Assembly (NCBI GenBank): GCA_937912175.1
Contig: CALDOU010000025.1
Span: forward strand, 1-45,491
Direction of reading: 5' to 3'
DNA length: 45,491 bases
Source of the DNA: an uncultured Clostridia bacterium
Lineage (GTDB): Bacteria; Bacillota; Clostridia; Oscillospirales; Acutalibacteraceae
Position numbers and translations under genes: made by a program. Shown here piece by piece: positions 1 through 9,400 of the stretch (position 1 is its first letter; the number at the start of each line of letters is the position of its first letter). A model generated the notes under the pieces. It had not been told where the DNA came from. It did no database searches and saw only the letters and a list, made by a program, of their open reading frames with translations.

Positions 1-398
1 CAGAATCTAAAATTCATAAAGATTGTTATCGCGGTAAAAAGATTTTCGTTTCGTTTGATGCAAAAACAAAAACATTTACTTTAAAAGATGAAACAGAACA
101 AAACCAAGATAACTCCGCGAAACTTGCTGAGCCTGTTTCGTCCGAAAAAAGGGTGGAACAAAATAAAAAAGATGAAAATACAGATAAAAACTCAGTGGCC
201 GAAAAAACGCCGGATAAAGTAAAACAAAATGATACTGCTGTTTCCTCAAAAGATACTAAGAAAGAAGTTGCAGGCAAAACTTTACCATCCGACGTAACCG
301 ATAATTCAAAAACATCGAATAAAGAGCAAAAGCCGGATTCCGGCACCAAAACTTCTAAATTATCTTCAGATAAAAATGCTGTAAAGATCAGAAAATAA
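1..398 (+). CDS. C-terminal tail of an unknown hydrophilic protein (5' end outside window)
   Basis: An open frame enters from the left edge (first complete codon at base 3) and ends at TAA 396-398, giving about 131 residues. The first 25 or so look like a folded end (Cys, Tyr, Phe and Val present). The remainder is a low-complexity, highly charged tail rich in Lys, Asp, Ser, Thr and Gln with no hydrophobic segment. Such tails are usually disordered linkers or surface-exposed ends. A GTG at 153 could in principle start an 81-residue protein, but the frame stays open upstream with no ribosome binding site, so I read it as the end of a longer gene. I do not recognise the family. A strong terminator follows at 451-480. 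Confidence 0.6.
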   Translation, partial: ESKIHKDCYRGKKIFVSFDAKTKTFTLKDETEQNQDNSAKLAEPVSSEKRVEQNKKDENTDKNSVAEKTPDKVKQNDTAVSSKDTKKEVAGKTLPSDVTDNSKTSNKEQKPDSGTKTSKLSSDKNAVKIRK

Positions 399-450
399 AA
401 ATCATGATATGTTAATTGGTATAGTTATCCTTTAATTTAATAAAATCTAT

Positions 451-480
451 GCTCCTTGGATATACCCAAGGAGCTTTTTG
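451..480 (+). terminator. Rho-independent terminator
   Basis: A perfect 9-bp stem, GCTCCTTGG (451-459) with CCAAGGAGC (466-474), and a 6-base loop, followed by TTTTTG. It ends transcription of the partial gene at the left edge. Confidence 0.9.
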
Positions 481-483
481 ATG

Positions 484-503
484 ATTATATACAATTATAT
501 ACA
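484..503. repeat. Tandem 10-bp direct repeat
   Basis: ATTATATACA occurs twice head to tail (484-493 and 494-503), between the terminator and the promoter of the small peptide gene. The function is unknown; it is too short to call an iteron. Confidence 0.6.
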
Positions 504-540
504 AAAATGTAATTTGCAGAAGATGTTTTTTAAGAATCGT

Positions 541-569
541 TTGATAAACAAATAACGTGGTGTTTAAAT
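541..569 (+). promoter_or_regulatory. Candidate sigma-A promoter for the double-glycine peptide gene
   Basis: TTGATA (541-546), a 17-base spacer and TTAAAT (564-569). A TG one base upstream of the -10 gives an extended -10. It lies about 35 bases before the GTG start at 605. Confidence 0.5.
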
Positions 570-604
570 AAACTTAAAGTTTTATATTGAAAGGTTGATT
601 TATA

Positions 605-963
605 GTGAGTAACAAAGAAAAAATTTAAAATTACTCGATGAACAAGAATTGGAGGAAGTAGTAGGAGGGGTTTTAACACCAGTATTGGGTAGATCATTAA
701 TGATAACATGGTGTAGTGTGTGTTCTACTGACATGGCGTGTAGCATACTTAAGTCCATTTCCAGTGAACCAATAGGCGATGAGGAGAACAAATCAGGCAG
801 TAGTGACGGTAAAGTTACACAGTCTGATACATATAAAGCATATGCTTTGGTCATCAGTGTATTAGGCGCTGCTTGCGCCTTCGGAGCTTATGTCGGTAAT
901 AGTTTTTACAACTTAATTTATAGAACCGTAAAAGCAGAGTTAGAATCATGTGGTTGTAAATAA
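605..963 (+). CDS. Double-glycine-leader (bacteriocin-like) small peptide, frameshifted at an A-run
   Basis: The intact part reads from about 613 to 963. It carries LDEQELEEVVGG, a classic double-glycine leader as cut by C39-type ABC transporters, followed by about 94 residues with six Cys, an acidic Ser-rich middle and a hydrophobic Gly/Ala-rich segment (GAACAFGAYVG) ending ESCGCK. No good start exists in this frame; TTG 649 lies inside the leader motif. A GTG at 605 with AAAGG 10 bases upstream begins V-S-N-K-E-K-I then stops at 626. One extra A in the A6 run 618-623 would join them into a 119-residue peptide with leader MSNKEKNLKLLDEQE and onward. No transporter or modification enzyme is in the window. 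It could be a dead gene, a homopolymer error or a slippage-expressed gene. The bacteriocin role is inferred from the leader only. Confidence 0.55.
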
Positions 964-990
964 ATTAAATATTTAAATATTTAAAAAATT

Positions 991-1020
991 AACCCTCCAA
1001 TTTTATGGAGGGTTGTTTTT
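991..1020. terminator. Bidirectional terminator between peptide gene and tyrS
   Basis: A 9-bp stem, AACCCTCCA (991-999) with TGGAGGGTT (1006-1014), flanked by a T-run on the plus side and by AAAAAA on the left (a T-run for minus-strand transcripts). It serves the peptide gene and the convergent tyrS. Confidence 0.85.
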
Positions 1021-2243
1021 TATTGCAATGCTATTTTTTTGTAAGTTTTTTTGCCTTTTTTAATTATTAAATCTTTCTTTAAGTCTTCAAGATTTACTTT
1101 ATAATATATATCATTTATCTTTTCTTCATTAACGGTAACTCCTCCTTGCTGGATTAACCTTCTGGCTTCGCTTTTTGAAGGAGTTAATGAAGATATCGCC
1201 AATAGTTCCGAAAGCTCAATTTGGTCTTCTTTTAATTTACTCATCGGTAAAAAATATGTTGGCATGTTTGATTCGGAATTTTTATTTTCAAATAATGAAC
1301 GAGCGGTTTTTAAAGCTTTTTCGGCTTCTTCTTTGCCGTGAACAAGTTTTGTGATTTCAAAAGCTAAAATTTCTTTTATTTTATTAATTTCCTGACCTTC
1401 GATTTTTTTGTATTCGTTAATTTGTTCCACCGGTATAAATGTTAACATCTGCAAACACTTTATAACGTCTTTGTCATTTACATTTCTCCAATATTGGAAA
1501 AAATCATAAGGGGAAGTTTTTTCGGCATCAAGCCATAAAGCGCCTTTTTCGGTTTTGCCCATTTTTTTGCCTTCGCTCGTGGTTAATAATTTAAACGTCA
1601 GACCGTAAACATCTTTTTTATCGCATTTTCTTGTAAGTTCCACTCCGCCGATAATATTGCTCCATTGGTCGTCTCCGCCGAGTTCCAAAACGCAATTATA
1701 CTTACGATTTAACACCAAAAAGTCATAACTTTGCATCAGCATATAGTTTAATTCAAAAAAAGTTAAACCTTTCTCCAAGCGTTGTTTATAACACTCTGCT
1801 GCAAGCATTCTGTTAACTGAAAAATGTACGCCTATTTCTCTTAAAAAATTTATGTAATTTAAATTTGAAAGCCAATCGGCATTGTTGACTATTATTGCTT
1901 TGCCCGGTGACAAGTCCAAAAACTTTGAGGCTTGCTTTTTAAAACATTCTATATTGTGGGCTATTTCTTCTTTTGTAAGCATTTTGCGCATGTCTGTTTT
2001 TCCCGATGGGTCACCGATTAATGCTGTGCCTCCGCCAAAAAGAATTATCGGAATATGACCTGCTTTTTGCAATCTCGCCATAATCATGATCTGAACAAAG
2101 TGTCCTACATGCAAAGAATCTGCGGTAGGTTCAAATCCTATATAGAAAAGGATTTTTTGATTTTTTAGTATCTCTTTGACTTTTTCTTCATCGGTTGTTT
2201 GAGCAATAAGCTCTCTTTGCTGTAATTCGGAGTAAATATCCAT
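1020..2243 (-). CDS. tyrS: Tyrosyl-tRNA synthetase
   Basis: Attaches tyrosine to tRNA-Tyr in the cytoplasm. It is 407 residues, a normal length for bacterial TyrS of the TyrS1 type. Class I signatures are present: HVGH (residues 45-48, the HIGH motif), the tyrosine/ATP pocket GGDDQWSN (189-196) and KMGKT (227-231, the KMSKS loop). A C-terminal S4-like RNA-binding domain occupies about the last 65 residues (SLTPSKSEARRLIQQGGVTV). The ATG is preceded by GAGG 11 bases upstream. No T-box leader (no GGGTGGNACCGCG-type antiterminator) is visible upstream, unlike many Bacillota tyrS genes. It is transcribed alone, divergent from rpoB. Confidence 0.97.
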   Translation of the reverse strand: MDIYSELQQRELIAQTTDEEKVKEILKNQKILFYIGFEPTADSLHVGHFVQIMIMARLQKAGHIPIILFGGGTALIGDPSGKTDMRKMLTKEEIAHNIECFKKQASKFLDLSPGKAIIVNNADWLSNLNYINFLREIGVHFSVNRMLAAECYKQRLEKGLTFFELNYMLMQSYDFLVLNRKYNCVLELGGDDQWSNIIGGVELTRKCDKKDVYGLTFKLLTTSEGKKMGKTEKGALWLDAEKTSPYDFFQYWRNVNDKDVIKCLQMLTFIPVEQINEYKKIEGQEINKIKEILAFEITKLVHGKEEAEKALKTARSLFENKNSESNMPTYFLPMSKLKEDQIELSELLAISSLTPSKSEARRLIQQGGVTVNEEKINDIYYKVNLEDLKKDLIIKKGKKTYKKIALQ

Positions 2244-2625
2244 GTTTGTTTTTACCTCTGCTTTTTAAAATAAATAAAACTTTAAATATTTTACTTTGAA
2301 ACATTTAAAGAAAAAATATTTAAAGATTTCTACTTGACATGATTTTAAATAAGCGGTATAATATCTTATTGCATTATACCCTTAAACAATATTAAAATTA
2401 CTTCTATATTATCACGAGTTTATTGTAAAAGCAAGTAAAAATATATTAAATTTATTAAAAAATTGCAAAAGGATAAGTTTTCAAGAATAATCTTAGAAAA
2501 TAATTTAATTAATTTAGGGGGGATTAATATATTTTATGTTGTAATTTAAATTTTTATAATTACAAAAAAGGTTAGCCGGTTTTTTAAAAAATGTTTAAAC
2601 AAAATGAATGGAGTGTTTTTAATCT
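2244..2625. other. Divergent tyrS-rpoB intergenic region (382 bp) with long rpoB leader
   Basis: No gene is seen here. It contains the rpoB promoter at 2334-2362, which implies a leader of about 255 bases. Near the leader's 3' end are a short inverted repeat GTAATT/AATTAC (2541-2563) and, immediately after, AAAAAAGG-TTAG-CC-GG-TTTTTT (2565-2585), a bulged hairpin with a T-run that could act as a weak attenuator. rplJ and rplL, which often precede rpoB, are absent. No clear minus-strand promoter for tyrS stands out; ATTATA 2373-2378 is a possible -10 with a poor -35. Confidence 0.5.
2334..2362 (+). promoter_or_regulatory. Consensus sigma-A promoter of rpoB
   Basis: TTGACA (2334-2339), exactly 17 bases, TATAAT (2357-2362): both hexamers match the consensus. 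Transcription would start near 2369. Confidence 0.85.
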
Positions 2626-5600
2626 ATGGTGAATGTCAAGCCGATACAACTTGGGAAGACTACCAGAATGAGCTTCTCTAAAATTGATGAGGTAATTAAG
2701 CTCCCGAATCTTTTGGAAATTCAAAAAAATTCTTACAAATGGTTTTTGGATGAAGGCTTAAAAGAAGTTTTTAAGGATGTTTCAGGAATAACTGATTATA
2801 CGGGCAATTTGGTGCTGGATTTTGTCGACTATACCATGGATGTGAATCACCCTAACTATGATATAAATGAATGTAAAGAACGCGATACTACATATGCCGC
2901 CGCTCTTAGGGTTACCGCACGCCTTTTGAACCGTGAAACCGGGCAAGTTAAAGAGTCCGATGTTTTCATGGGCGATTTTCCCATTATGACCGATAGCGGT
3001 ACGTTTATTATAAATGGTGCCGAACGTGTTGTAATTTCGCAACTTGTACGTTCTCCCGGTGTATATTTTAAAATGGAATATGATAAATCGGGTAAAGAAC
3101 TTTTTAGTTCCACAATAATTCCAAATCGTGGCGCATGGCTTGAATATGAAACGGATTCTAATGATATAATTTACGTTAGAATTGATAAAAATCGTAAAAT
3201 TCCATTGACTACTTTTATCCGTGCATTAGGATTGAGTACTGATGCGGAAATTACCGAATATTTCGGCGAAGATGAACGTCTTTTGGCCACAATTGAAAAA
3301 GATTCTTGCAAAAATATGGAAGAAGCTCTTTTTGAAGTATACAGAAAGCTTCGTCCCGGTGAACCTCCGACACTTGAAAATTCTCAGGCTCATATTAATT
3401 CACTATTGTTTGACGCAAGAAGATATGATCTTTCCAGAGTAGGAAGATATAAATATAACAAAAAATTGGCGATTTCCCATCGTTTAAAAGGTCAAAAGCT
3501 TTCAAGACCTATTCCAAATCCACTTACAGGTGAAATAATTGCTGATGTCGGAGAGGTTATCTCTGAGAAAAAGGCATTAAAGATAGAAAATGCAGGCATT
3601 TGCATGGCTTATATCAAAAAAGGAGATAAAGAAATCAAGATTATTTCCAATGGTATGGTTGATATAAGTAAATTTGTCAATTTTGATGCCAAAAAAGAAT
3701 GTGATATTCGTGAAAAAGTAAGGTTTAGTATTCTTTCTGAAATTTTAGCATCTTGCAAAGATGATAAGGAAATTAAAACTGCAATCAAAAACAGAAGAGA
3801 TGAGCTTGTTCCAAAACATATTATTATTGATGATATTTTTGCTTCTATTAACTATATGAATTGTTTAGCGAATGGAATTGGCGTAACTGATGATATTGAC
3901 CATTTGGGTAACAGAAGAATTCGTTCCGTTGGTGAACTTTTACAAAATCAAGTAAGAATCGGCTTTTCAAGACTTGAAAGAGTGATTCGTGAAAGAATGA
4001 CTCTTCAAGCTCAAGATTTAGATGTTATTACTCCTAACGCTTTGATTAATATTAGACCGATTGTTGCTGCAATTAAAGAATTTTTTGGTTCTTCTCCGCT
4101 TTCTCAATTTATGGATCAAACCAATCCTCTTTCGGAACTTACTCATAAGAGACGTTTGTCAGCTTTGGGCCCGGGAGGACTTTCCAGAGATCGTGCAGGA
4201 TTTGAAGTTCGTGACGTTCATTACAGTCACTATGGTCGTATGTGTCCTATTGAAACCCCTGAAGGACCTAATATCGGACTTATTTCTTACCTTTCCACTT
4301 TTGCTAAGGTTAATGAGTATGGGTTTATTGAAGCCCCGTTCCGTAAAGTAAATAAGAAAACAGGAAAAGTAACTTCCGAAGTGGTCTATATGACGGCGGA
4401 CGAAGAAGATGAATATATTGTTGCTCAAGCTAATGAACCTTTGGATGAAGAAGGAAGATTTATTCATGCTAAGGTTAATGGTCGTTGCAAGGATCAGTTT
4501 GTGGAAGTTGAAAGTTCTGAAGCTGATTATATGGACGTTTCACCTAAAATGGTTGTTTCGGTAGCCACGGCTATGATTCCGTTCCTTGAAAATGATGACG
4601 CAAACCGTGCACTTATGGGTTCAAACATGCAGAAACAAGCTGTTCCGCTTTTAAAAAGTGAAGCACCGATTGTCGGTACGGGTATGGAATATCAAGCAGG
4701 CGTAGATTCGGGTGTATGTGTTCTTGCTAAAGAAGATGGCGTGGTAACAAGCGTCAGTGCCGATAAAATAGTTGTTAAATATAATTCCGGAAATAAAGAT
4801 GTATTTCGTTTAATTAAATTTTCTCGTTCTAACCAAAGTACATGTGTAAATCAAATACCGATAGTTTCCGTGGGTCAAAAATTTAAAGCCGGAGAAGTTT
4901 TGGCTGATGGTCCCGCCACCGATAACGGTGAAGTCAGCTTGGGTAAAAATGCCCTTATCGGATTTATGACATGGGAAGGCTATAACTACGAAGACGCTGT
5001 TCTTATTAGCGAAAAAATTGTAAGAGAAGATGTTTATACTTCTATTCATATTGAAGAATATGAAATTGAATCCAGGGACACTAAATTAGGACCTGAAGAA
5101 ATCACTCGTGATATTCCAAATGTTAACGAAGATCTTCTTAAAGATCTTGACGAAGACGGTATTATCAGAGTCGGCGCAGAAGTCAGAGCAGGCGATATTT
5201 TGGTTGGTAAGGTTACTCCGAAAGGTGAAACGGAACTTACTGCCGAAGAAAGATTGCTTCGTGCTATATTCGGTGAAAAAGCAAGAGAAGTGCGTGATAC
5301 TTCGCTTCGTGTTCCTCACGGTGAATATGGTATTATTGTAGATGTTAAAGTATTTACAAAAGAAAACGCCAAAGATGAATTGCAACCCGGAGTAAATAAA
5401 GTTGTAAGATGTTATATTGCTCAAAAGAGAAAAATATCAGTCGGAGATAAGATGGCGGGACGCCACGGTAATAAAGGTGTTGTATCCAGAATCTTACCTG
5501 TTGAAGATATGCCGTTTTTGCCTGACGGAACTCCTCTTGATATAGTTTTAAATCCGCTGGGTGTTCCTTCGCGTATGAATATTGGTCAAGTTTTGGAAGT

Positions 5601-6333
5601 ACACCTTGGATATGCCGCAAAAGCTCTTGGTTGGAAAATTGCTACCCCGGTATTTGATGGAGCTCATGAGGATGATATTTTCCAATGCTTAAAAGATGCA
5701 GGATACGATGAAAGCGGAAAAATGTGGCTTAAAGATGGACGTACGGGTGAATATTTTGATAATCCTGTTACAGTTGGATATATGTATTATCTTAAACTTC
5801 ACCATTTGGTTGACGATAAAATTCACGCAAGATCCACCGGACCTTATTCCTTAGTTACACAACAGCCTTTGGGAGGTAAAGCTCAATTCGGCGGACAACG
5901 TTTTGGAGAAATGGAAGTTTGGGCATTGGAAGCTTATGGTGCAGCTTACACCCTTCAAGAAATTCTTACTGTTAAATCCGATGATGTTGTTGGACGTGTG
6001 AAAACTTATGAATCTATTGTCAAAGGTCAAAACATTCCAAAACCCGGTATTCCCGAATCATTTAAGGTTCTTATAAAAGAATTACAGTCAATTGGATTGG
6101 ATCTTTCCGTACTTGATAAAGACAATAATGAAATTGATCTTAAACGTGATTTTGACGAAGAGGAAGATGCCGGAATTACTATTGAAAAAGATATTCTCGG
6201 TCCACAAGTGATGACTGATGAAAAAAACAGTGGATATGAAATTGAAAATGTGGAAGATAAGTTAAATGATATGCCTTTGGATAACACCGATTTTAGTATG
6301 GATTTGGGCATAGAACCGGAAGTGGAGTTTTAA
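2626..6333 (+). CDS. rpoB: RNA polymerase beta subunit
   Basis: Catalytic subunit of RNA polymerase, which pairs with beta'. It is 1235 residues, a usual size for Clostridia, with no lineage insert obvious. The rifampicin pocket starts near residue 486 (FFGSSPLSQFMDQ) and continues through THKRRLSALGPGGL; the residues commonly mutated in resistance (Gln, Asp, His, Ser) are the sensitive forms. The conserved GDKMAGRHGNKG and the C-terminal clamp part GGKAQFGGQRFGEMEVWALEAYGA are present. The last 70 or so residues are acidic and variable. TGGAG lies 12 bases before the ATG. It is followed by rpoC after 104 bp containing a hairpin. Confidence 0.98.
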   Translation: MVNVKPIQLGKTTRMSFSKIDEVIKLPNLLEIQKNSYKWFLDEGLKEVFKDVSGITDYTGNLVLDFVDYTMDVNHPNYDINECKERDTTYAAALRVTARLLNRETGQVKESDVFMGDFPIMTDSGTFIINGAERVVISQLVRSPGVYFKMEYDKSGKELFSSTIIPNRGAWLEYETDSNDIIYVRIDKNRKIPLTTFIRALGLSTDAEITEYFGEDERLLATIEKDSCKNMEEALFEVYRKLRPGEPPTLENSQAHINSLLFDARRYDLSRVGRYKYNKKLAISHRLKGQKLSRPIPNPLTGEIIADVGEVISEKKALKIENAGICMAYIKKGDKEIKIISNGMVDISKFVNFDAKKECDIREKVRFSILSEILASCKDDKEIKTAIKNRRDELVPKHIIIDDIFASINYMNCLANGIGVTDDIDHLGNRRIRSVGELLQNQVRIGFSRLERVIRERMTLQAQDLDVITPNALINIRPIVAAIKEFFGSSPLSQFMDQTNPLSELTHKRRLSALGPGGLSRDRAGFEVRDVHYSHYGRMCPIETPEGPNIGLISYLSTFAKVNEYGFIEAPFRKVNKKTGKVTSEVVYMTADEEDEYIVAQANEPLDEEGRFIHAKVNGRCKDQFVEVESSEADYMDVSPKMVVSVATAMIPFLENDDANRALMGSNMQKQAVPLLKSEAPIVGTGMEYQAGVDSGVCVLAKEDGVVTSVSADKIVVKYNSGNKDVFRLIKFSRSNQSTCVNQIPIVSVGQKFKAGEVLADGPATDNGEVSLGKNALIGFMTWEGYNYEDAVLISEKIVREDVYTSIHIEEYEIESRDTKLGPEEITRDIPNVNEDLLKDLDEDGIIRVGAEVRAGDILVGKVTPKGETELTAEERLLRAIFGEKAREVRDTSLRVPHGEYGIIVDVKVFTKENAKDELQPGVNKVVRCYIAQKRKISVGDKMAGRHGNKGVVSRILPVEDMPFLPDGTPLDIVLNPLGVPSRMNIGQVLEVHLGYAAKALGWKIATPVFDGAHEDDIFQCLKDAGYDESGKMWLKDGRTGEYFDNPVTVGYMYYLKLHHLVDDKIHARSTGPYSLVTQQPLGGKAQFGGQRFGEMEVWALEAYGAAYTLQEILTVKSDDVVGRVKTYESIVKGQNIPKPGIPESFKVLIKELQSIGLDLSVLDKDNNEIDLKRDFDEEEDAGITIEKDILGPQVMTDEKNSGYEIENVEDKLNDMPLDNTDFSMDLGIEPEVEF

Positions 6334-6343
6334 TCAATGTGTT

Positions 6344-6380
6344 TTTGAAATGGAAAGTTTTTGATATTTTCCATTTCAAA
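6344..6380 (+). promoter_or_regulatory. Perfect 13-bp hairpin between rpoB and rpoC
   Basis: TTTGAAATGGAAA (6344-6356) pairs with TTTCCATTTCAAA (6368-6380) across an 11-base loop. No T-run follows, so it is not an intrinsic terminator. An RNA processing or stabilising element is possible. TATAAT-like sequences follow at 6389-6399, but without a well-spaced -35. Confidence 0.6.
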
Positions 6381-6437
6381 TTTGAAAATATAATATAATG
6401 ACCTGTTTGTTTATAATAAATCTTAAGGGGTTGCAAT

Positions 6438-9400
6438 ATGGATTTTAATATTTTTGAATCAATAAAAATTGGTTTAGCCTCTCCCGATAAAATCAGGGAA
6501 TGGTCTTACGGAGAAGTAAAAAAACCTGAAACAATAAATTATAGGACTTTAAAGCCGGAAACTGACGGTTTGTTCTGTGAACGTATTTTTGGGCCGCAAA
6601 AAGATTGGGAATGTCATTGCGGTAAGTATAAAAGAATTAGATATAAAGGTAAAATTTGTGACCGTTGCGGTGTAGAAGTTACTCGTTCAAAAGTTCGCCG
6701 TGAACGTATGGGACATATTGAACTTGCTGCTCCTGTTTCGCATATTTGGTATTTTAAGGGGATCCCTTCCAGAATGGGATTAATTTTGGATATGTCACCA
6801 AGAATGCTTGAAAAAGTTCTTTATTTTGCGCTTTATGTTGTTATAGATGCCGGAAATGTTAGAGAATTGGCGGAACAACAATTTTTGACAGAAAAAGAAT
6901 ATGCGGAAATGCGTGAAAAATATGAAGACGATTTTGAAGCCGGAATGGGCGCTGAAGCAATTAAAAAGCTTTTGGAAAAAATAGATTTAGAAACTCTTTC
7001 GGAAGATTTAAAAGAAGCTTTGGTTACTGCCACCGGACAAAAAAGGGTAAGAATTCTTAAACGTTTGGAAGCGGTAGAAGCTTTCAGAATGTCGGGCAAC
7101 AGACCGGAATGGATGATTTTGGAAGCTTTGCCGGTTATTCCTCCGGATTTAAGACCAATGGTTCAATTGGATGGAGGACGTTTTGCAACGTCTGATCTTA
7201 ATGATCTTTACAGGCGTGTTATTAACAGAAATAATCGTTTAAAACGTCTTATGGATTTGGGTGCTCCTGATATTATTATTAGAAACGAAAAAAGAATGCT
7301 TCAAGAATCCGTGGATGCTCTTATAGATAACGGCCGTCGTGGCAGACCTGTTACGGGCCCGAATAATCGTCCTTTAAAATCTCTTTCGGATATGCTTAAA
7401 GGTAAACAAGGTCGCTTTAGACAAAACTTGCTCGGTAAACGTGTTGACTATTCCGGACGTTCCGTTATTGTTGTCGGTCCTGAGCTTAAAATTTATCAAT
7501 GCGGTTTGCCAAAAGAGATGGCACTTGAACTTTTTAAACCCTTTGTTATGAAACGTCTTGTTGAAATAGGTGTTGTTAACAACATTAAAGCTGCACGTAA
7601 AGCAGTCGACAGATGTCGCCCCGAAGTTTGGGACGCTTTGGAGATTGTAATTAAAGGACACCCCGTTCTTTTAAACCGTGCGCCTACACTCCATAGATTG
7701 GGCATACAAGCCTTTGAACCGGTTTTAGTTGAAGGTAGGGCTTTAAAACTACATCCTTTGGTATGTTCTGCATATAACGCAGACTTCGACGGAGACCAAA
7801 TGGCGGTTCACGTTCCGCTTTCTGCCGAAGCTCAAGCGGAAGCAAGATTTTTAATGTTAGCTTCGGGCAATCTTTTAAAGCCTTCTGATGGTCATCCTGT
7901 TACCGTACCGACTCAAGATATGGTTTTGGGTTCATATTATTTAACCCTTGAAAAAGAAGGTGAGCTCGGTGAGGGAAAAGTATTCAGAGATTTTAATGAA
8001 GCTTTAATGGCTTATGATGCTAAAAATATAGGTCTTCATGCAAAAATAAAAGTAAGGAGATCCATGAACGGTATTGATAAATTGATTGAAACCACAGTTG
8101 GTAAAATTATATTTAATCAGCCTATACCTCAAGATTTGGGATTTGTAGATAGAACCGACCCCGAACATAGTTTGGACTTGGAAATTGGATTTTTAGTAGG
8201 TAAAAAACAACTTGGAGCTATTGTTGACGCTTGTATCAGAACACATGGTACCGAAAAAACCGCTGAAATTTTAGATAACATTAAGGCTCTTGGATTTAAA
8301 TATTCAACTCGTGGAGCGATTACTATTGCTGTTGGCGATGCGGTTATTCCCCCCGCCAAAAAGGATATTTTGTCTAAAGCAGAAAATGATATAGATTATA
8401 TCGTAAAAGATTTTAGAAGAGGACTTATTTCCGATCAAGAAAGAAAAAGTCATACTCTTAAAATTTGGGAAAAAGCGACTGAGGATGTTTCTGATGCACT
8501 TCAAGCCAATTTGGATAGATATAACCCCGTGTTTATGATGGCAGATTCTGGAGCTCGTGGTTCCATGAGTCAGATTAGACAGCTTGCCGGTATGCGTGGT
8601 CTTATTGCAAATGCTTCCGGTACAACGATTGAAATTCCGATTAGAGGTAACTATCGTGAAGGTTTGAATATTTTGGAATACTTTATTGCATCTCGTGGTG
8701 CAAGAAAGGGTTCCGCGGATACCGCTCTTCGTACAGCGGACTCCGGATACCTCACTCGTCGTTTGGTCGATGTTTCACAAGAAGTTATTATCCGTGAAGA
8801 TGATTGCGGTTCCAAAAAAGGCATTACTGTTTTTGAAATCAAGGACGGTAAAGAATCTATTGAAAGTTTTGAAGAACGTTTAATCGGCAGATATCTTTGC
8901 GAAGATCTTAAAGATCCTAAAACTAAAGAAGTTTTAGTTTCTAAAGATAAACTTATGGATCATAAAGATGCTCAAATTATTGTTTCACATGGCGTTAAAA
9001 GAATTGAAATTCGTTCTATTCTCAACTGTAAATCCAAACAAGGTGTTTGTAAAAAATGTTATGGTGCAAACCTTGCAAACGGATTGCCTGTCGCAGTAGG
9101 AGAAGCAGTTGGTATTATTGCCGCACAGTCAATCGGTGAACCCGGTACACAGCTTACCATGAGAACTTTCCATACGGGTGGTATTGCAAGCTCAGAAGAT
9201 ATTACTCAAGGTTTGCCACGTGTTGAAGAATTGTTTGAAGGACGTAAACCTAAACATTTAGCTATAATAAGTGAAATAAAAGGTAAAGTCAGACTTGAAG
9301 AGATAAAGAAAAACCGTAATGTTGTAGTGTATGATGAAGAAACAGGTGACGAAAAATCTTATCTTATTCCTTTTGGTTCACGTGTATGTGTAGAAGAAGG

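Noticed and set aside
2244..2400. T-box riboswitch upstream of tyrS (also considered for proS and alaS)
   Set aside because: No GGGTGGNACCGCG-like antiterminator or leader terminator seen upstream of any of the three synthetases.
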